A stretch of 17,402 bases of DNA from CAYRZF01 sp964428805 (GCA_964428805.1 CAYRZF010000046.1:1-17402); one strand, 5' to 3'. Positions 7,200 to 14,730 are shown, counted from the first letter of the stretch. Numbers and translations are program-made. The notes: generated from the letters alone by a model not told the origin.

Positions 7200-7228
7200 A
7201 TTGTCGGCCGCGGCGGCGCGCGGGTCAA
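7200..7228 (-). promoter_or_regulatory. Probable comM promoter
   Basis: On the minus strand: -35 TTGACC (7228-7223), 17-nt spacer, -10 GACAAT (7205-7200). Only 7 nt separate the -10 box from the comM ATG and no Shine-Dalgarno sequence is present, so the transcript would start at or next to the ATG. Confidence 0.5.
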
Positions 7229-7266
7229 CGTCCAGAATCCGATACGGGGGGTGTCAGGGCAATTCT

Positions 7267-7299
7267 GGAACCCTCCTATTCGGGAGGTGCTAAGGTTCC
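7267..7299. other. Imperfect stem-loop between comM and the membrane-protein gene
   Basis: The 195-nt space 7193-7387 holds the comM promoter and this hairpin: GGAACC (7267-7272) pairs with GGTTCC (7294-7299), and CTCC (7273-7276) pairs with GGAG (7283-7286) around a 6-nt loop, leaving a 7-nt bulge on one side. No T-run follows on either strand. It might help end the upstream minus-strand transcript or belong to a structured RNA; I do not recognise a known riboswitch. Confidence 0.3.
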
Positions 7300-7387
7300 G
7301 GTATCCACCGAACTTTCACCGGCCCGGCTTAGCGAGGGTCCCCGGGATGAAGTGTTCCCGGTGCCAGCGGGTCCGGGCGATTAGAGC

Positions 7388-7840
7388 CTAAAGAAACGGG
7401 ATGAGGTAGGCGGAAACGAGGCGGTCGAGAACCCAGAGGGACGATGGCAGCCACATCTCGCTCTTGGCGTAGAGCACGTACGAGGAGGCAGCGCCGAAAA
7501 GTAAGATGAATGCCCAGTTCGGAAAACCCAGCACACGAACGAGGGGCCCGATGGTCATCGCGAGGATCACCATGGCGAACAGGAGCAGGAAGAGCGAGAC
7601 CATGCCGACGAGCGGCGTCAGCAACAACAATGAGACGAGTCCCAAGATCGCCTCAGCGCGGGGGATACTGAAATTTCCAGAGGCCTCGTGCTGTCCGGGC
7701 TGGCCCGCGAGCCGCTGGATCGCCTCGTCGGTCGGCCCCCACGAAAGGAGGCTGACGTACGTGACGACGAACAGAGGTCCGACCAGAAGCAGGACCCAGT
7801 GGGTCCACCGCCACGGCAAGAGATTGAACATCGGCGTCAT
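7388..7840 (-). CDS. Four-helix integral membrane protein of unknown function
   Basis: A 150-residue hydrophobic protein. Predicted membrane segments by eye are at about 14-33, 64-82, 83-101 and 107-125, with a polar loop of about 30 residues after the first helix (GPTDEAIQRLAGQPGQHEAS). I do not recognise the family. Its ATG overlaps the TGA of the upstream Arg-rich gene (ATGA), which indicates translational coupling and explains the lack of its own ribosome-binding site. A second in-frame ATG three codons later is an alternative start. Confidence 0.72.
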   Translation of the reverse strand: MTPMFNLLPWRWTHWVLLLVGPLFVVTYVSLLSWGPTDEAIQRLAGQPGQHEASGNFSIPRAEAILGLVSLLLLTPLVGMVSLFLLLFAMVILAMTIGPLVRVLGFPNWAFILLFGAASSYVLYAKSEMWLPSSLWVLDRLVSAYLIPFL

Positions 7841-8100
7841 TCGGGCAGCGTGCTTTGCCGTATGCGGGTGAGCACGGACCCGTAAACGCGAAGATCCTGC
7901 TCGAGACTCCGTTGGCGGCGGCGGTCCACCCGTCGCCGCTCCAGCTCATGCGGCTCAGCGCGCTGCCGCCGTTGCGCCTGCCGGCGGTCCAAGAAAACCT
8001 GGACCTTATTGTCGCCGGTAAACGCCCGCTTGAGATGGTTGTAGAGATCAAGCTCGGTTCGCGCCACGATTACCAGGTATCGAACGCCGTTCGTCTTCAT
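7837..8100 (-). CDS. Small Arg-rich conserved protein
   Basis: An 87-residue cytosolic protein of unknown function. A hydrophobic N-terminal strand-helix part (VRYLVIVARTELDLYNHLKR) leads to VQVFLDRR and then a very basic segment with repeated RR pairs (FLDRRQAQRRQ, ERRRVDRRRQR, residues 37-64). The pattern suggests a small receiver-like or nucleic-acid-binding protein, but this is a guess. The ATG at 8100 is chosen because AGAGG lies 5 nt upstream; in-frame ATGs at 8133 and 8124 have no usable ribosome-binding site. It overlaps the downstream membrane-protein gene by 4 nt and so shares its operon. Confidence 0.65.
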   Translation of the reverse strand: MKTNGVRYLVIVARTELDLYNHLKRAFTGDNKVQVFLDRRQAQRRQRAEPHELERRRVDRRRQRSLEQDLRVYGSVLTRIRQSTLPE

Positions 8101-8320
8101 CTGTGCCTCTGATCGGCTCTGCATCCCTTTCATCCTGTGAAAATCTTTGCCTTGGGAGAATCGAAGTGCATATTGGGTGCCACGGCTAAAAAATAATGGA
8201 GACAGCTAGTTGCAACCTGCGCGCGCGCGTCAGATTGGACAAAGAGTGCCATCCTGGCAGATAGACGAGCAACCCGACAGGACCCAATCCGCAGCCCTCC
8301 TGCAGCTCGTACTCTTCGCA

Positions 8321-8326
8321 TACAAT
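8321..8326 (+). promoter_or_regulatory. Possible -10 box of mlaA
   Basis: TACAAT matches the -10 consensus in five of six positions. No convincing -35 box is seen at 16-18 nt. A start here would give a leader of about 22 nt carrying the GGAGG before GTG 8355, which supports that start codon. The 254-nt divergent space 8101-8354 otherwise holds a 13-nt alternating purine-pyrimidine run (8218-8230), a TGCCA-TCC-TGGCA hairpin and nothing else I recognise. Confidence 0.35.
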
Positions 8327-8354
8327 GCACCTGCTCAAACCACCGGAGGAAAAC

Positions 8355-9200
8355 GTGTGTCGGATATTTAAAGGGTCGGGGGCCGCATTGATGGTGGTGC
8401 TTCTTGGGGCTGCTCTGGCCAGCATCGGGTGCGCCTCCTCCGGGATCGTGAGGCCCACCATGGAAGCGGCGGAGCCGGAGCCCGTCGCCCCGACGGCCGC
8501 AGACCCTGACAATCCCCGGGAGATTGTGCAGGGGAGGAGTGACGAAGCCTCCGAACGCTTCACCCTGAAGGTGTCGATAGAAGCCGAACCGGACGTCGAA
8601 GAATACGATCCATGGATGCCCTTTAACGAAGAGACCTTTGCCTTCAACCATCAGCTCGACCGGTTCGTGCTGAAGCCGGCAGCGAGGGTATGGGACAAGG
8701 TCTTGCCCGGCCAGGTGCAGCGAAGCCTCAAAAGCGCGTTCGAGAACCTCGGGATGCCGAGACGACTCGTGAACAGTCTTCTTCAGGGCAAAGGGGGAGG
8801 AGCCGCTCGGGAGCTCGGGCGATTCCTGATCAACAGCACGCTCGGCGTGGCCGGCCTATTTGACGTCTCGAAGTCCGTCTTCGCTCTCGAGGCGACCGAC
8901 GAGGACACCGGTCAGACCTTGGGCGTGTGGGGCGTCCAGCCCGGTCCCTACTTGGTCCTGCCCCTTCTGCCGCCGTTCACGGTCCGCGATGGGATCGGGG
9001 GCATCGTGGACCTCGCCCTCGATCCGCTGACTTATTTTCTCCCGTTCGCCGCCCTTGCGGGAATGACGGGGGGGAAAACCGTGAACGAACGGTCGCTCAA
9101 TCTCGAGCTCTATCAAAGCGTGGAGGAAGGCGTCGTGGATCTGTACAGCGCCGTGCGGAACGCGTATCTACAGAGGCGACAGAAGCAAATCAGGGAATAA
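8355..9200 (+). CDS. mlaA: MlaA (VacJ) outer-membrane lipoprotein
   Basis: A 281-residue VacJ/MlaA lipoprotein, the outer-membrane part of the Mla system that removes misplaced phospholipids from the outer leaflet. The signal peptide ends in a lipobox-like ASIG-Cys (Cys26). A variable acidic and proline-rich spacer precedes the MlaA domain (about 80-265) with the family motifs DPWMPFNEETFAFN, PRRLVNSLLQGK, GRFLINSTLGVAGLFD and LGVWGVQPGPYLVLPLLPP. GTG 8355 is chosen: GGAGG lies about 7 nt upstream and a -10 box overlaps the alternative ATG at 8325, which would then be untranscribed. No mlaBCDEF genes lie in this window, so it is stand-alone here. It ends 6 nt before the convergent protease gene. 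Confidence 0.95.
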   Translation: MCRIFKGSGAALMVVLLGAALASIGCASSGIVRPTMEAAEPEPVAPTAADPDNPREIVQGRSDEASERFTLKVSIEAEPDVEEYDPWMPFNEETFAFNHQLDRFVLKPAARVWDKVLPGQVQRSLKSAFENLGMPRRLVNSLLQGKGGGAARELGRFLINSTLGVAGLFDVSKSVFALEATDEDTGQTLGVWGVQPGPYLVLPLLPPFTVRDGIGGIVDLALDPLTYFLPFAALAGMTGGKTVNERSLNLELYQSVEEGVVDLYSAVRNAYLQRRQKQIRE

Positions 9201-9206
9201 CGGGCT

Positions 9207-10496
9207 TCAGCGGTCGAGCTCCAGGAGATATTCCTTGATGCGGCGCGCGTCGGAGGCCTCGGGTTTGAGTGCGAGGTAGGTCTGGAAGGCTTCGCGCGCC
9301 CGGTCCCGCTCATCCTGCTGGTAGTAGAGAAAGCCGAGCTGACGGTAGGGATCGGGATACTTCGGGTCCAGCGCTGCCGCTTCAGTGTACTGGTCGATGG
9401 CCTGCCGGACGAACTCCTCTTTGTCGGCGAGGGCTCTGGCCCGCTGGGCCTGGATCCGGTAGAGGTCCCCGTAGTAGAGATGCGCGGTGGGATCGCGGGG
9501 GGTGAGAGCCAACACGCGGTCGAGCTGGGCGCGGGCCAGGTTGAAGCGGCCGGCGCGGATATCCAGCGCCGCGTTCTCCCGCACGACGGTGCGGATGCGG
9601 AGGTGGAACTCGGGGGTGTCCACGACCCGGTTCGGGTCCTGGGCCTCCACCGCGTACTGGGCGCGCAGGAAATAGTTGGCGTTCTCGATCCGGTCGTCCA
9701 GGCGCGGGTGGTTACCGAAGAAGAAGTTCTCGAGCCGGCTCGGATCGCCCCCGTCCTTCTTGAGGAGCTCGAAGACCCGGGGCGCCTGCTTGGGGTCGTA
9801 GCCGGCTTTCACCATCCGGGCCAGACCCTTCTCGTCGGCCTCGCGTTCTATGTCGCGCCCGTAGCCGTTGATGGCGGCGAGGGCCGCCAGCTGGAGCCCC
9901 AGCCCCAGGATCACGCTGGCCGTTTGGCTCAGCACCGCCGCCCCCACTTGGTTCCCCCGCTCGGCCTGCTTGCCGGCCGCCACCGCGACCCCGATGCTCA
10001 TCGCGATGGCAAGCACATTGAGCGCGATCATCTTGTTCGTGGCGTCCCGCTCGAACCGGAGCGCGTCCCGGTTCGTGACGTGGGTCAGCTCGTGGCCGAG
10101 GATCGTCGCCAGCTGCGCTTCGTTCTCGACGCGGGCGAGCAGGCCGGTGTGAATGTAAACGCGGCCGTTCGGCATCGCGAAGGCGTTCAGCGTGGGATCC
10201 CGGAAGACGGTGACGCGGATGCCCGGGCCGCCGGCTTCTTTGACTTCGTCCCCGACGAGCCGGTCGGCGATGCGACCCAGGTACTCCTCGAGGAGCGGAT
10301 CGTCGTACACTTTGCCCGACTTCTCGAGCTTTTCCTCTTCCTTCTCGGCCTGGGCCCAGATCCGACGCTCGTCCGACGCCATTTTGAACGGGCGCTCGGC
10401 GCCGATCGGGGGCACGTTGGCGCTCGCGCAGCCTCCCAGCAGGGCCGCCACCAGCGCGCCCGCCACGAAGCGCATGAAGGGATCACGGAGTCTCAT
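9207..10496 (-). CDS. M48-family zinc metalloprotease lipoprotein with TPR repeats
   Basis: A 429-residue BepA/YfgC-like protease, predicted periplasmic and lipid-anchored. The signal peptide has a lipobox LLGG-Cys23. The M48 domain (about 60-290) has the zinc site HELTH (135-139) and the third ligand Glu217 in the ExxAD motif (DIEREADEKG). A hydrophobic Ala/Gly-rich stretch lies between them (about 157-208). The C-terminal third (about 300-425) holds tetratricopeptide-like repeats (AIDQYTEAAALDPKYPDPYR, AREAFQTYLALKPEASDA). BepA-type enzymes act in outer-membrane protein quality control; this role is inferred by similarity. The ATG is 8 nt after a TATAAT box with no Shine-Dalgarno sequence. 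It is divergent from the small lipoprotein gene. Confidence 0.94.
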   Translation of the reverse strand: MRLRDPFMRFVAGALVAALLGGCASANVPPIGAERPFKMASDERRIWAQAEKEEEKLEKSGKVYDDPLLEEYLGRIADRLVGDEVKEAGGPGIRVTVFRDPTLNAFAMPNGRVYIHTGLLARVENEAQLATILGHELTHVTNRDALRFERDATNKMIALNVLAIAMSIGVAVAAGKQAERGNQVGAAVLSQTASVILGLGLQLAALAAINGYGRDIEREADEKGLARMVKAGYDPKQAPRVFELLKKDGGDPSRLENFFFGNHPRLDDRIENANYFLRAQYAVEAQDPNRVVDTPEFHLRIRTVVRENAALDIRAGRFNLARAQLDRVLALTPRDPTAHLYYGDLYRIQAQRARALADKEEFVRQAIDQYTEAAALDPKYPDPYRQLGFLYYQQDERDRAREAFQTYLALKPEASDARRIKEYLLELDR

Positions 10497-10504
10497 CGGG
10501 GCCG

Positions 10505-10513
10505 ATTATACCA
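10505..10513 (-). promoter_or_regulatory. Extended -10 promoter of the M48 gene
   Basis: On the minus strand TGG-TATAAT is a perfect extended -10 element (TATAAT at 10510-10505). The -35 region is weak, as is usual for extended -10 promoters. Eight nt separate it from the ATG at 10496, so the mRNA should be leaderless. Confidence 0.6.
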
Positions 10514-10596
10514 CCGGGCGCAAATTCTCTTGGGGCGACTCCGACCCGCCGTGGTAGGCTGAGTTCGATCCGCCCCACTCATCACCGAAGGAGGGA

Positions 10597-11007
10597 ATGA
10601 ACGTGCGGTATGCCATCATCGCGCTCGTCCTGCTGACCCTCGTGGGCTGCGCCTCGGCGCCGCCGCGACCGGTGCAGAGCGGCTTCGAGGACATTCCGGT
10701 CCCCAAGGGCCTCGAATTCAAAGCCGACGACTCGACGATCATCGAATCGGCCAACGTCAAGGCGGCCCGCCAGATCTATACGGGACGGGTCGAGCCTCAG
10801 AGCCTCGCGACCGCGTTCCGGACCACGCTCGAAGCCAACGGCTGGCGCCACATCAGCTCCACCAGCGTCCCCGATCAGGGCATCACGCAGGTCTATGAGA
10901 AGGGAGGGAACTCCCTCCAGGTTCGAATCCACGAGCGGTTCTGGTGGACGGTGGCGGAGGTCACGACGACCCGCATACTCTCGGCCCCCGGTTCTCCCAC
11001 GCGCTGA
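10597..11007 (+). CDS. Small conserved lipoprotein of unknown function
   Basis: A 136-residue lipoprotein: MNVRYAIIALVLLTLVGC is a signal peptide with lipobox and Cys18. The mature part begins with FEDIPVPKGLEF, a segment I recall from small lipoproteins of unknown function in environmental bacteria, and continues with IIESANVKAARQIYTGRVEP and a GW-containing region (LEANGWRHIS). AAGGAGG sits just upstream; the ATG at 10597 is close to it (2 nt) and a GTG two codons later is better spaced, so the true start may be GTG 10603, with no effect on the mature protein. It is divergent from the M48 gene and ends 3 nt before the assembly gap. Confidence 0.8.
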   Translation: MNVRYAIIALVLLTLVGCASAPPRPVQSGFEDIPVPKGLEFKADDSTIIESANVKAARQIYTGRVEPQSLATAFRTTLEANGWRHISSTSVPDQGITQVYEKGGNSLQVRIHERFWWTVAEVTTTRILSAPGSPTR

Positions 11008-11010
11008 GAG

Positions 11011-11110
11011 NNNNNNNNNNNNNNNNNNNNNNNNNNNNNNNNNNNNNNNNNNNNNNNNNNNNNNNNNNNNNNNNNNNNNNNNNNNNNNNNNNNNNNNNNN
11101 NNNNNNNNNN
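11011..11110. other. Assembly gap (100 N)
   Basis: Exactly 100 N, a placeholder for a gap of unknown size. The flanks share no obvious overlap. It hides the last residues of the 6-phosphogluconolactonase gene and the convergent intergenic region. Confidence 0.99.
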
Positions 11111-11853
11111 TCGGCGAGCCCCGTGGCGGCGGCGCGGTCCACGATCCAGTGAAGCGTTCCGCGCTCGGGCCTCACGAGCGAGGCGGGGGCGCCGGGTGAC
11201 GGCTTTCCCGTGAGCACCGTCCGGAGCCGCTGGGCCTTGTCGCTTCCGCTGATCAGGAAGAGCACTGTCGCCGCGCCGTTCAGGACGGGCAATGTCAGCG
11301 TGAGGCGGTAGCCCTTGACGGCCTCCACGTACACGGCCACCGCCAGGCGAGTGACTTCGCGGAGCGCCGGGGAGTGGGGAAAGAGCGAGGCGGTGTGGCC
11401 ATCGGCTCCCATGCCCAGGAGGATCAGGTCGAAGCGAGGACGCTCGCCCCTTTTCAGGCCGAACGCGCTCTGGAGTTCGCCGGCGTACTCGGCTGCGGCG
11501 AGGTCCGGATCGGTCGCCTCCCCCCGCATTCGGTGGATATTTTCGGGGCGGATGGGGACCCGGGAGAGGAGCAGTTCCTCAGCGAGGCGGTAGTTGGAAT
11601 CGGGGTGATCGGGTGGGACGCAGCGCTCGTCTCCCCAGAAGACCCGAACGCGGCTCCAGTCCAGGCGCGAGCGAAACGGTTCTGAGGCGAGCCGCGCATA
11701 GAGACTCCGGGGGGTAGTGCCGCCTGAGAGGGCGACGGTAAACCTCCCGGATTCGTCCAGCGCCTTGGTCGCAGCCTCGACAAATCGCTCGGCGGCTTGC
11801 TCAGCCACGGCGGCGGCAGTGCTGACGACGACAACATCGGCTAGCGGCGCCAT
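11111..11853 (-). CDS. pgl: 6-phosphogluconolactonase, 3' end in gap
   Basis: Hydrolyses 6-phosphogluconolactone to 6-phosphogluconate, second step of the oxidative pentose phosphate pathway, in the cytosol. About 247 residues are visible, nearly the full family length (about 230-260). Motifs: VALSGGTTPRSLYARL (phosphate binding), VFWGDERCVPPDHPDSNY, and LLGMGADGHTASLFPHSP with the catalytic His. The last visible residues (LHWIVDRAAATGL) match the usual C-terminus, so only a few codons are lost in the gap. ATG 11853 is preferred; an in-frame ATG five codons upstream is possible. It lies downstream of rpiB-pgi and of a zwf-like remnant. Confidence 0.94.
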
Positions 11854-11854
11854 G

Positions 11855-11929
11855 CCATCGCCACGCATCGCGCTGGATGAAGGCGTCGGCTTCCTCGGGC
11901 CTCCACGTTCCCGCCTCGTGGTTCGGAAA
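11855..11929 (-). pseudogene. zwf: Probable 3' remnant of zwf (glucose-6-phosphate dehydrogenase)
   Basis: Between the pgi stop and the pgl start the minus strand encodes FPNHEAGTWRPEEADAFIQRD followed by AWRW. This resembles the extreme C-terminus of glucose-6-phosphate dehydrogenase, where AGTWGP, an E-A-D-x-hydrophobic stretch and a terminal RDGRxW are typical; here the Gly of TWGP is Arg and the Gly of RDG is Ala. The frame has no start codon of its own and runs on into pgl. zwf normally precedes pgl, so a deletion that removed zwf (and possibly gnd) and left its tail fits. Misassembly is the alternative. The match is from memory, not a search. Confidence 0.5.
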
Positions 11930-11953
11930 CTTTGGCCGAAGCCTGCGGGCTGG

Positions 11954-13707
11954 CTAGTGGGCGGGGACGGCGCGGGCGATCATGGCGGTGAATTTCTTCA
12001 GGGTGTCAGCCGGGTCTTTTCCGCCGAGATGGACCCTGATCACTCGTCGGCCTTTGTTCCGGAGGGCCTGGAGGTCGCCCAGCGCCTGGGCATTCTTCAA
12101 CACCGCGAAGGTGTAGGCCTCCCCCGGGATGGCCAGATCGTTCGGATCATCCGCCGTCAGCTGAATGAAGAGGCCGGTGGGTGGGCCGCCCTTGTGGAGC
12201 TGGCCGGTGGAGTGCAGGTAGCGCGGGCCCAGGCCTACCGTGACGGCGAGCTTGGTCTTTTCGCGCATGACCCGGCGCAACTCCTGAAGGCCCTCGGCAA
12301 TCTCCGGCTTGGGTGGCAGATAGGCCTGGAAGGCGAGGTAATCGCCGGGCCGGGCCAGCTCCAGGTGGGCGGCGAGCCCCTCCGAGACGGTGGGGGGTTT
12401 TGTGCCGGCGCCCGTGAGCAGCGCGATCCCGTCCTCTTCCCGGTCAACCGGCCACTCCGGAAGGCGACGGCTGGTCCGGTAGGCCGCCACGAGCTTGGCG
12501 GTGATCTCTTTGGACTCCTGGACGTTCGGCTCGTCGAACGGATTCACCTCCATGAGCGCCCCCATGGTGGCGGTGGCGATTTCCCACCGGTAGAACTCCG
12601 CCCCGAGGTCCAAGGGGTCTGTGAGTCTGATCCTGATCACCGGATGCCCGGCTTCTTCCAACGCCGCTAAGCCGGGTTCCAACGCGACAGCGTCGTCGGC
12701 CAGGGTTATGGCGACGAAGACCCGGTCGGGGCCGTACACCGGCGGGGCTCCGAGAGGCTCCCCGTCCACGGGGATGAGACCGCGCCCGTTCTTCCCGAGG
12801 CTCTCCGCGAGGAGCTGTTCCACCCACGCCCCGAAGGCAGCGATTCCCGGGGACAAGACGAGGGTGACCTTGTCGCGACCCGCCTTGCCCAGGGAGGCGA
12901 GCTTGGCGCCGAGCATGACGCCTGGGTTTTCCCGGATCGGAACGGAATCGCCGGCCTCTTCCACCGCGGCCACCGCCCGGTCCAGGAGCCCCGCCACGTC
13001 CACGCCGACCAGGGCTCCCGGTAGGAGCCCAAAATAGGAGAGCGCCGAATAGCGCCCACCGATCGTGGGGGGGTTGAGGAAGGTCTTGCGGAAGCCTTGG
13101 CCCTTCGCCAGCTTCTCGAGCGGCGTCCCGGCGTCGGTGATCGCCACGAACTGGAGTCCGGGCTTTCCCCGCGAGCCGCGCTCGACTTGCTCCCGGAAGA
13201 AGGCGTAGAAGGCCAGCGTCTCGGCTGTCAGGCCCGACTTCGATGAGACGACGAAGAGGGTGCGCGGAAGGTTGATTCGGTTGAGCGCCGCTTTGACGGC
13301 CGCCGGGTCTGTGGAATCGAGGACGACGAGGTCCGGGAATCCCATCTTCGGACCGACCGTGAGAGAGAGGACCTCGGGGCAAAGGGTGGATCCCCCCATC
13401 CCGAGGAGGAGGACGTGGGTGTAGTGTGCGCGGTGGATGTCGGCGGCGAACTCCTTGAGGTCGTCGGCGTGCTGTCGCATGAGCGTTGGCGAGGTCAGCC
13501 AGCCGAGCCGATTGCGGATTACCGCTTGCTGGGCGCCGTCGTCGGTCCAGACGGAAGCGTCCTTGATCCAGAGACTTTCGATGAACCCTTGGTCCTCGAG
13601 AGTCCTCAGGGTCTTTTCCGTCATCCGGGCGAGTTGCTCGGCAGGAGTGGGGGGCGGGGGCGGCGGTGGTGGCGGCGGAGCCACAGCCTGAGGCTGCGGG
13701 CCCCCAG
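11954..13707 (-). CDS. pgi: Glucose-6-phosphate isomerase, C-terminal half of an RpiB-Pgi fusion
   Basis: Interconverts glucose 6-phosphate and fructose 6-phosphate. The 5' edge is at an assembly gap; the first visible residues are GGPQPQAVA, ten prolines and TPAEQLARM, then the isomerase domain of about 550 residues. SIS-type motifs: LLLGMGGSTLCPEVL, VVLDSTDP, LFVVSSKSGLTAET, GGRYSALSYFG and the C-terminal HSTGQLHKGGPPTGLFIQL. This is the Pgi type usually found as the second half of transaldolase-Pgi proteins. There is no start codon near the domain; the proline-rich linker continues beyond the gap into rpiB in a compatible frame. The TAG stop is followed by the zwf-like remnant and pgl. Confidence 0.93.
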
Positions 13708-13807
13708 NNNNNNNNNNNNNNNNNNNNNNNNNNNNNNNNNNNNNNNNNNNNNNNNNNNNNNNNNNNNNNNNNNNNNNNNNNNNNNNNNNNNNNNNNNNNN
13801 NNNNNNN
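13708..13807. other. Assembly gap (100 N), probably spurious
   Basis: Exactly 100 N. The 15 bases GCTGCGGGCCCCCAG occur both directly before (13693-13707) and directly after (13808-13822) the Ns. This looks like two contig ends that overlap and should be merged, with no missing sequence. The region codes for a low-complexity Pro/Ala linker, which explains the assembly break. Confidence 0.9.
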
Positions 13808-14648
13808 GCTGCGGGCCCCCAGCCATAGGCTGGGGAGGGGCAGGGGCCTTGGGCGCAGGTCGGGCCGGCGCCCGCGGAGGTGCCTCTCGTGAAACCTCGA
13901 CCCCCCCGGTCTCGCGATCGAACTCTTCGATGACTTTGGCAACCTCGTCGGCCAGTGAGGGCTCCAGCTCGACGGGCTCCAGCTCGACGGGCTCCCGACT
14001 GACGGGCTCCCGGGCGGAAGGGCGAGCGGGGGCAGCGGGGCGCTCTTGGGCCACGCGGGGAGCCGGTCGTGGAGTGGGCTCCTCCAGAGGCGGGGCGGGC
14101 CGGGGCGCGGGTTTGGCCCGAGGGGGCGCCGGCTCCTCTTGGCGTGCGGGGGCGGGTCGGGGTGGTGCCTCCCGGCGAACCGTCCTCTCGGTCGGCGGCG
14201 GGAGAAATCCCTGCTCCAGCTCGGTAATCTTGGCGAGCCGGCGAACGTGCCGCTCCTCGCCCGAGAACTCGGTCGCCAGCCATTCCCGGGCGATGTCGAT
14301 GGCGTTCTCCGCGTTCAGCACGCTGGCGCCCAGGCAGAGGACGTTCGCGTCTTCGTCTTCGCGGCTCTGGCGCGCCGTGAAGAGGTCGTGGCAGAGTGCG
14401 GCGCGGACTCCCGTGAGCTTGTTGGCGGCGATGGCGGCACCCACGCCGCTGCCGCAGACGAGGATCCCGAGTTCCACGAACTGGTTGCGCACCGCGTTGC
14501 CGATCGCCCGAGCGAAATCCGGGTAGTCAACCGGATCGCTGGAGAAGGTCCCCAGGTCCAGGACGTGATGGCCGTCCTGCTCGAGGGCCGCAATGATCGG
14601 CTCCTTCAGCGGGTGGCCAGCGTGATCGCAGCCAAAGGCGATGCGCAT
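13808..14648 (-). CDS. rpiB: Ribose-5-phosphate isomerase B, N-terminal half of an RpiB-Pgi fusion
   Basis: Interconverts ribose 5-phosphate and ribulose 5-phosphate. Residues 1-150 form a complete RpiB domain: FGCDHAGHPLK with Asp8/His9, catalytic Cys65 in VCGSGVGAAIAANK, and LCLGASVLNAENAIDIAREWL. RpiB proteins normally end here at about 150 residues, but the frame stays open for 130 more residues of Pro/Ala/Glu-rich linker with pentapeptide repeats (EPVSR, EPVEL, EPVEL; DNA repeat 13961-14005) and one helix-forming patch (SLADEVAKVIEEFDRE). It reaches the gap with no stop. Merging the 15-bp overlap at the gap gives a single protein of about 859 residues with Pgi. AGGGAG lies 9 nt before the ATG. 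Confidence 0.93.
13961..14020 (-). repeat. 15-bp tandem repeat in the RpiB-Pgi linker
   Basis: GCTCCAGCTCGACGG occurs twice in tandem (13961-13975, 13976-13990), followed by a diverged copy GCTCCCGACTGACGG (13991-14005) and a partial fourth. On the coding strand it gives EPVSR-EPVEL-EPVEL. Being a multiple of three, copy-number change would only lengthen or shorten the linker. Confidence 0.8.
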
Positions 14649-14730
14649 CGGTCAGACTCCCTGCCGGGTTCTAGTATGTCAGGAGTGGGGCGATGGGACA
14701 ATCCTGAGCCCTCACCCCCCTGTATGAGCC

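Noticed and set aside
7348..7391. Short plus-strand ORF MKCSRCQRVRAIRA with a CxxC pair
   Set aside because: Only 14 codons with no ribosome-binding site, ending inside the convergent gene; the zinc-ribbon look is probably chance.
8218..8230. Alternating purine-pyrimidine run TGCGCGCGCGCGT as a Z-DNA or repeat element
   Set aside because: Only 13 nt in a GC-rich genome; not distinctive enough to call.
9480..10562. 360-codon plus-strand open frame opposite the M48 gene
   Set aside because: Antisense shadow of a gene with intact HExxH and TPR motifs.
11717..12670. 317-codon plus-strand open frame opposite pgl and pgi
   Set aside because: Runs across two real genes on the other strand and has no family features.
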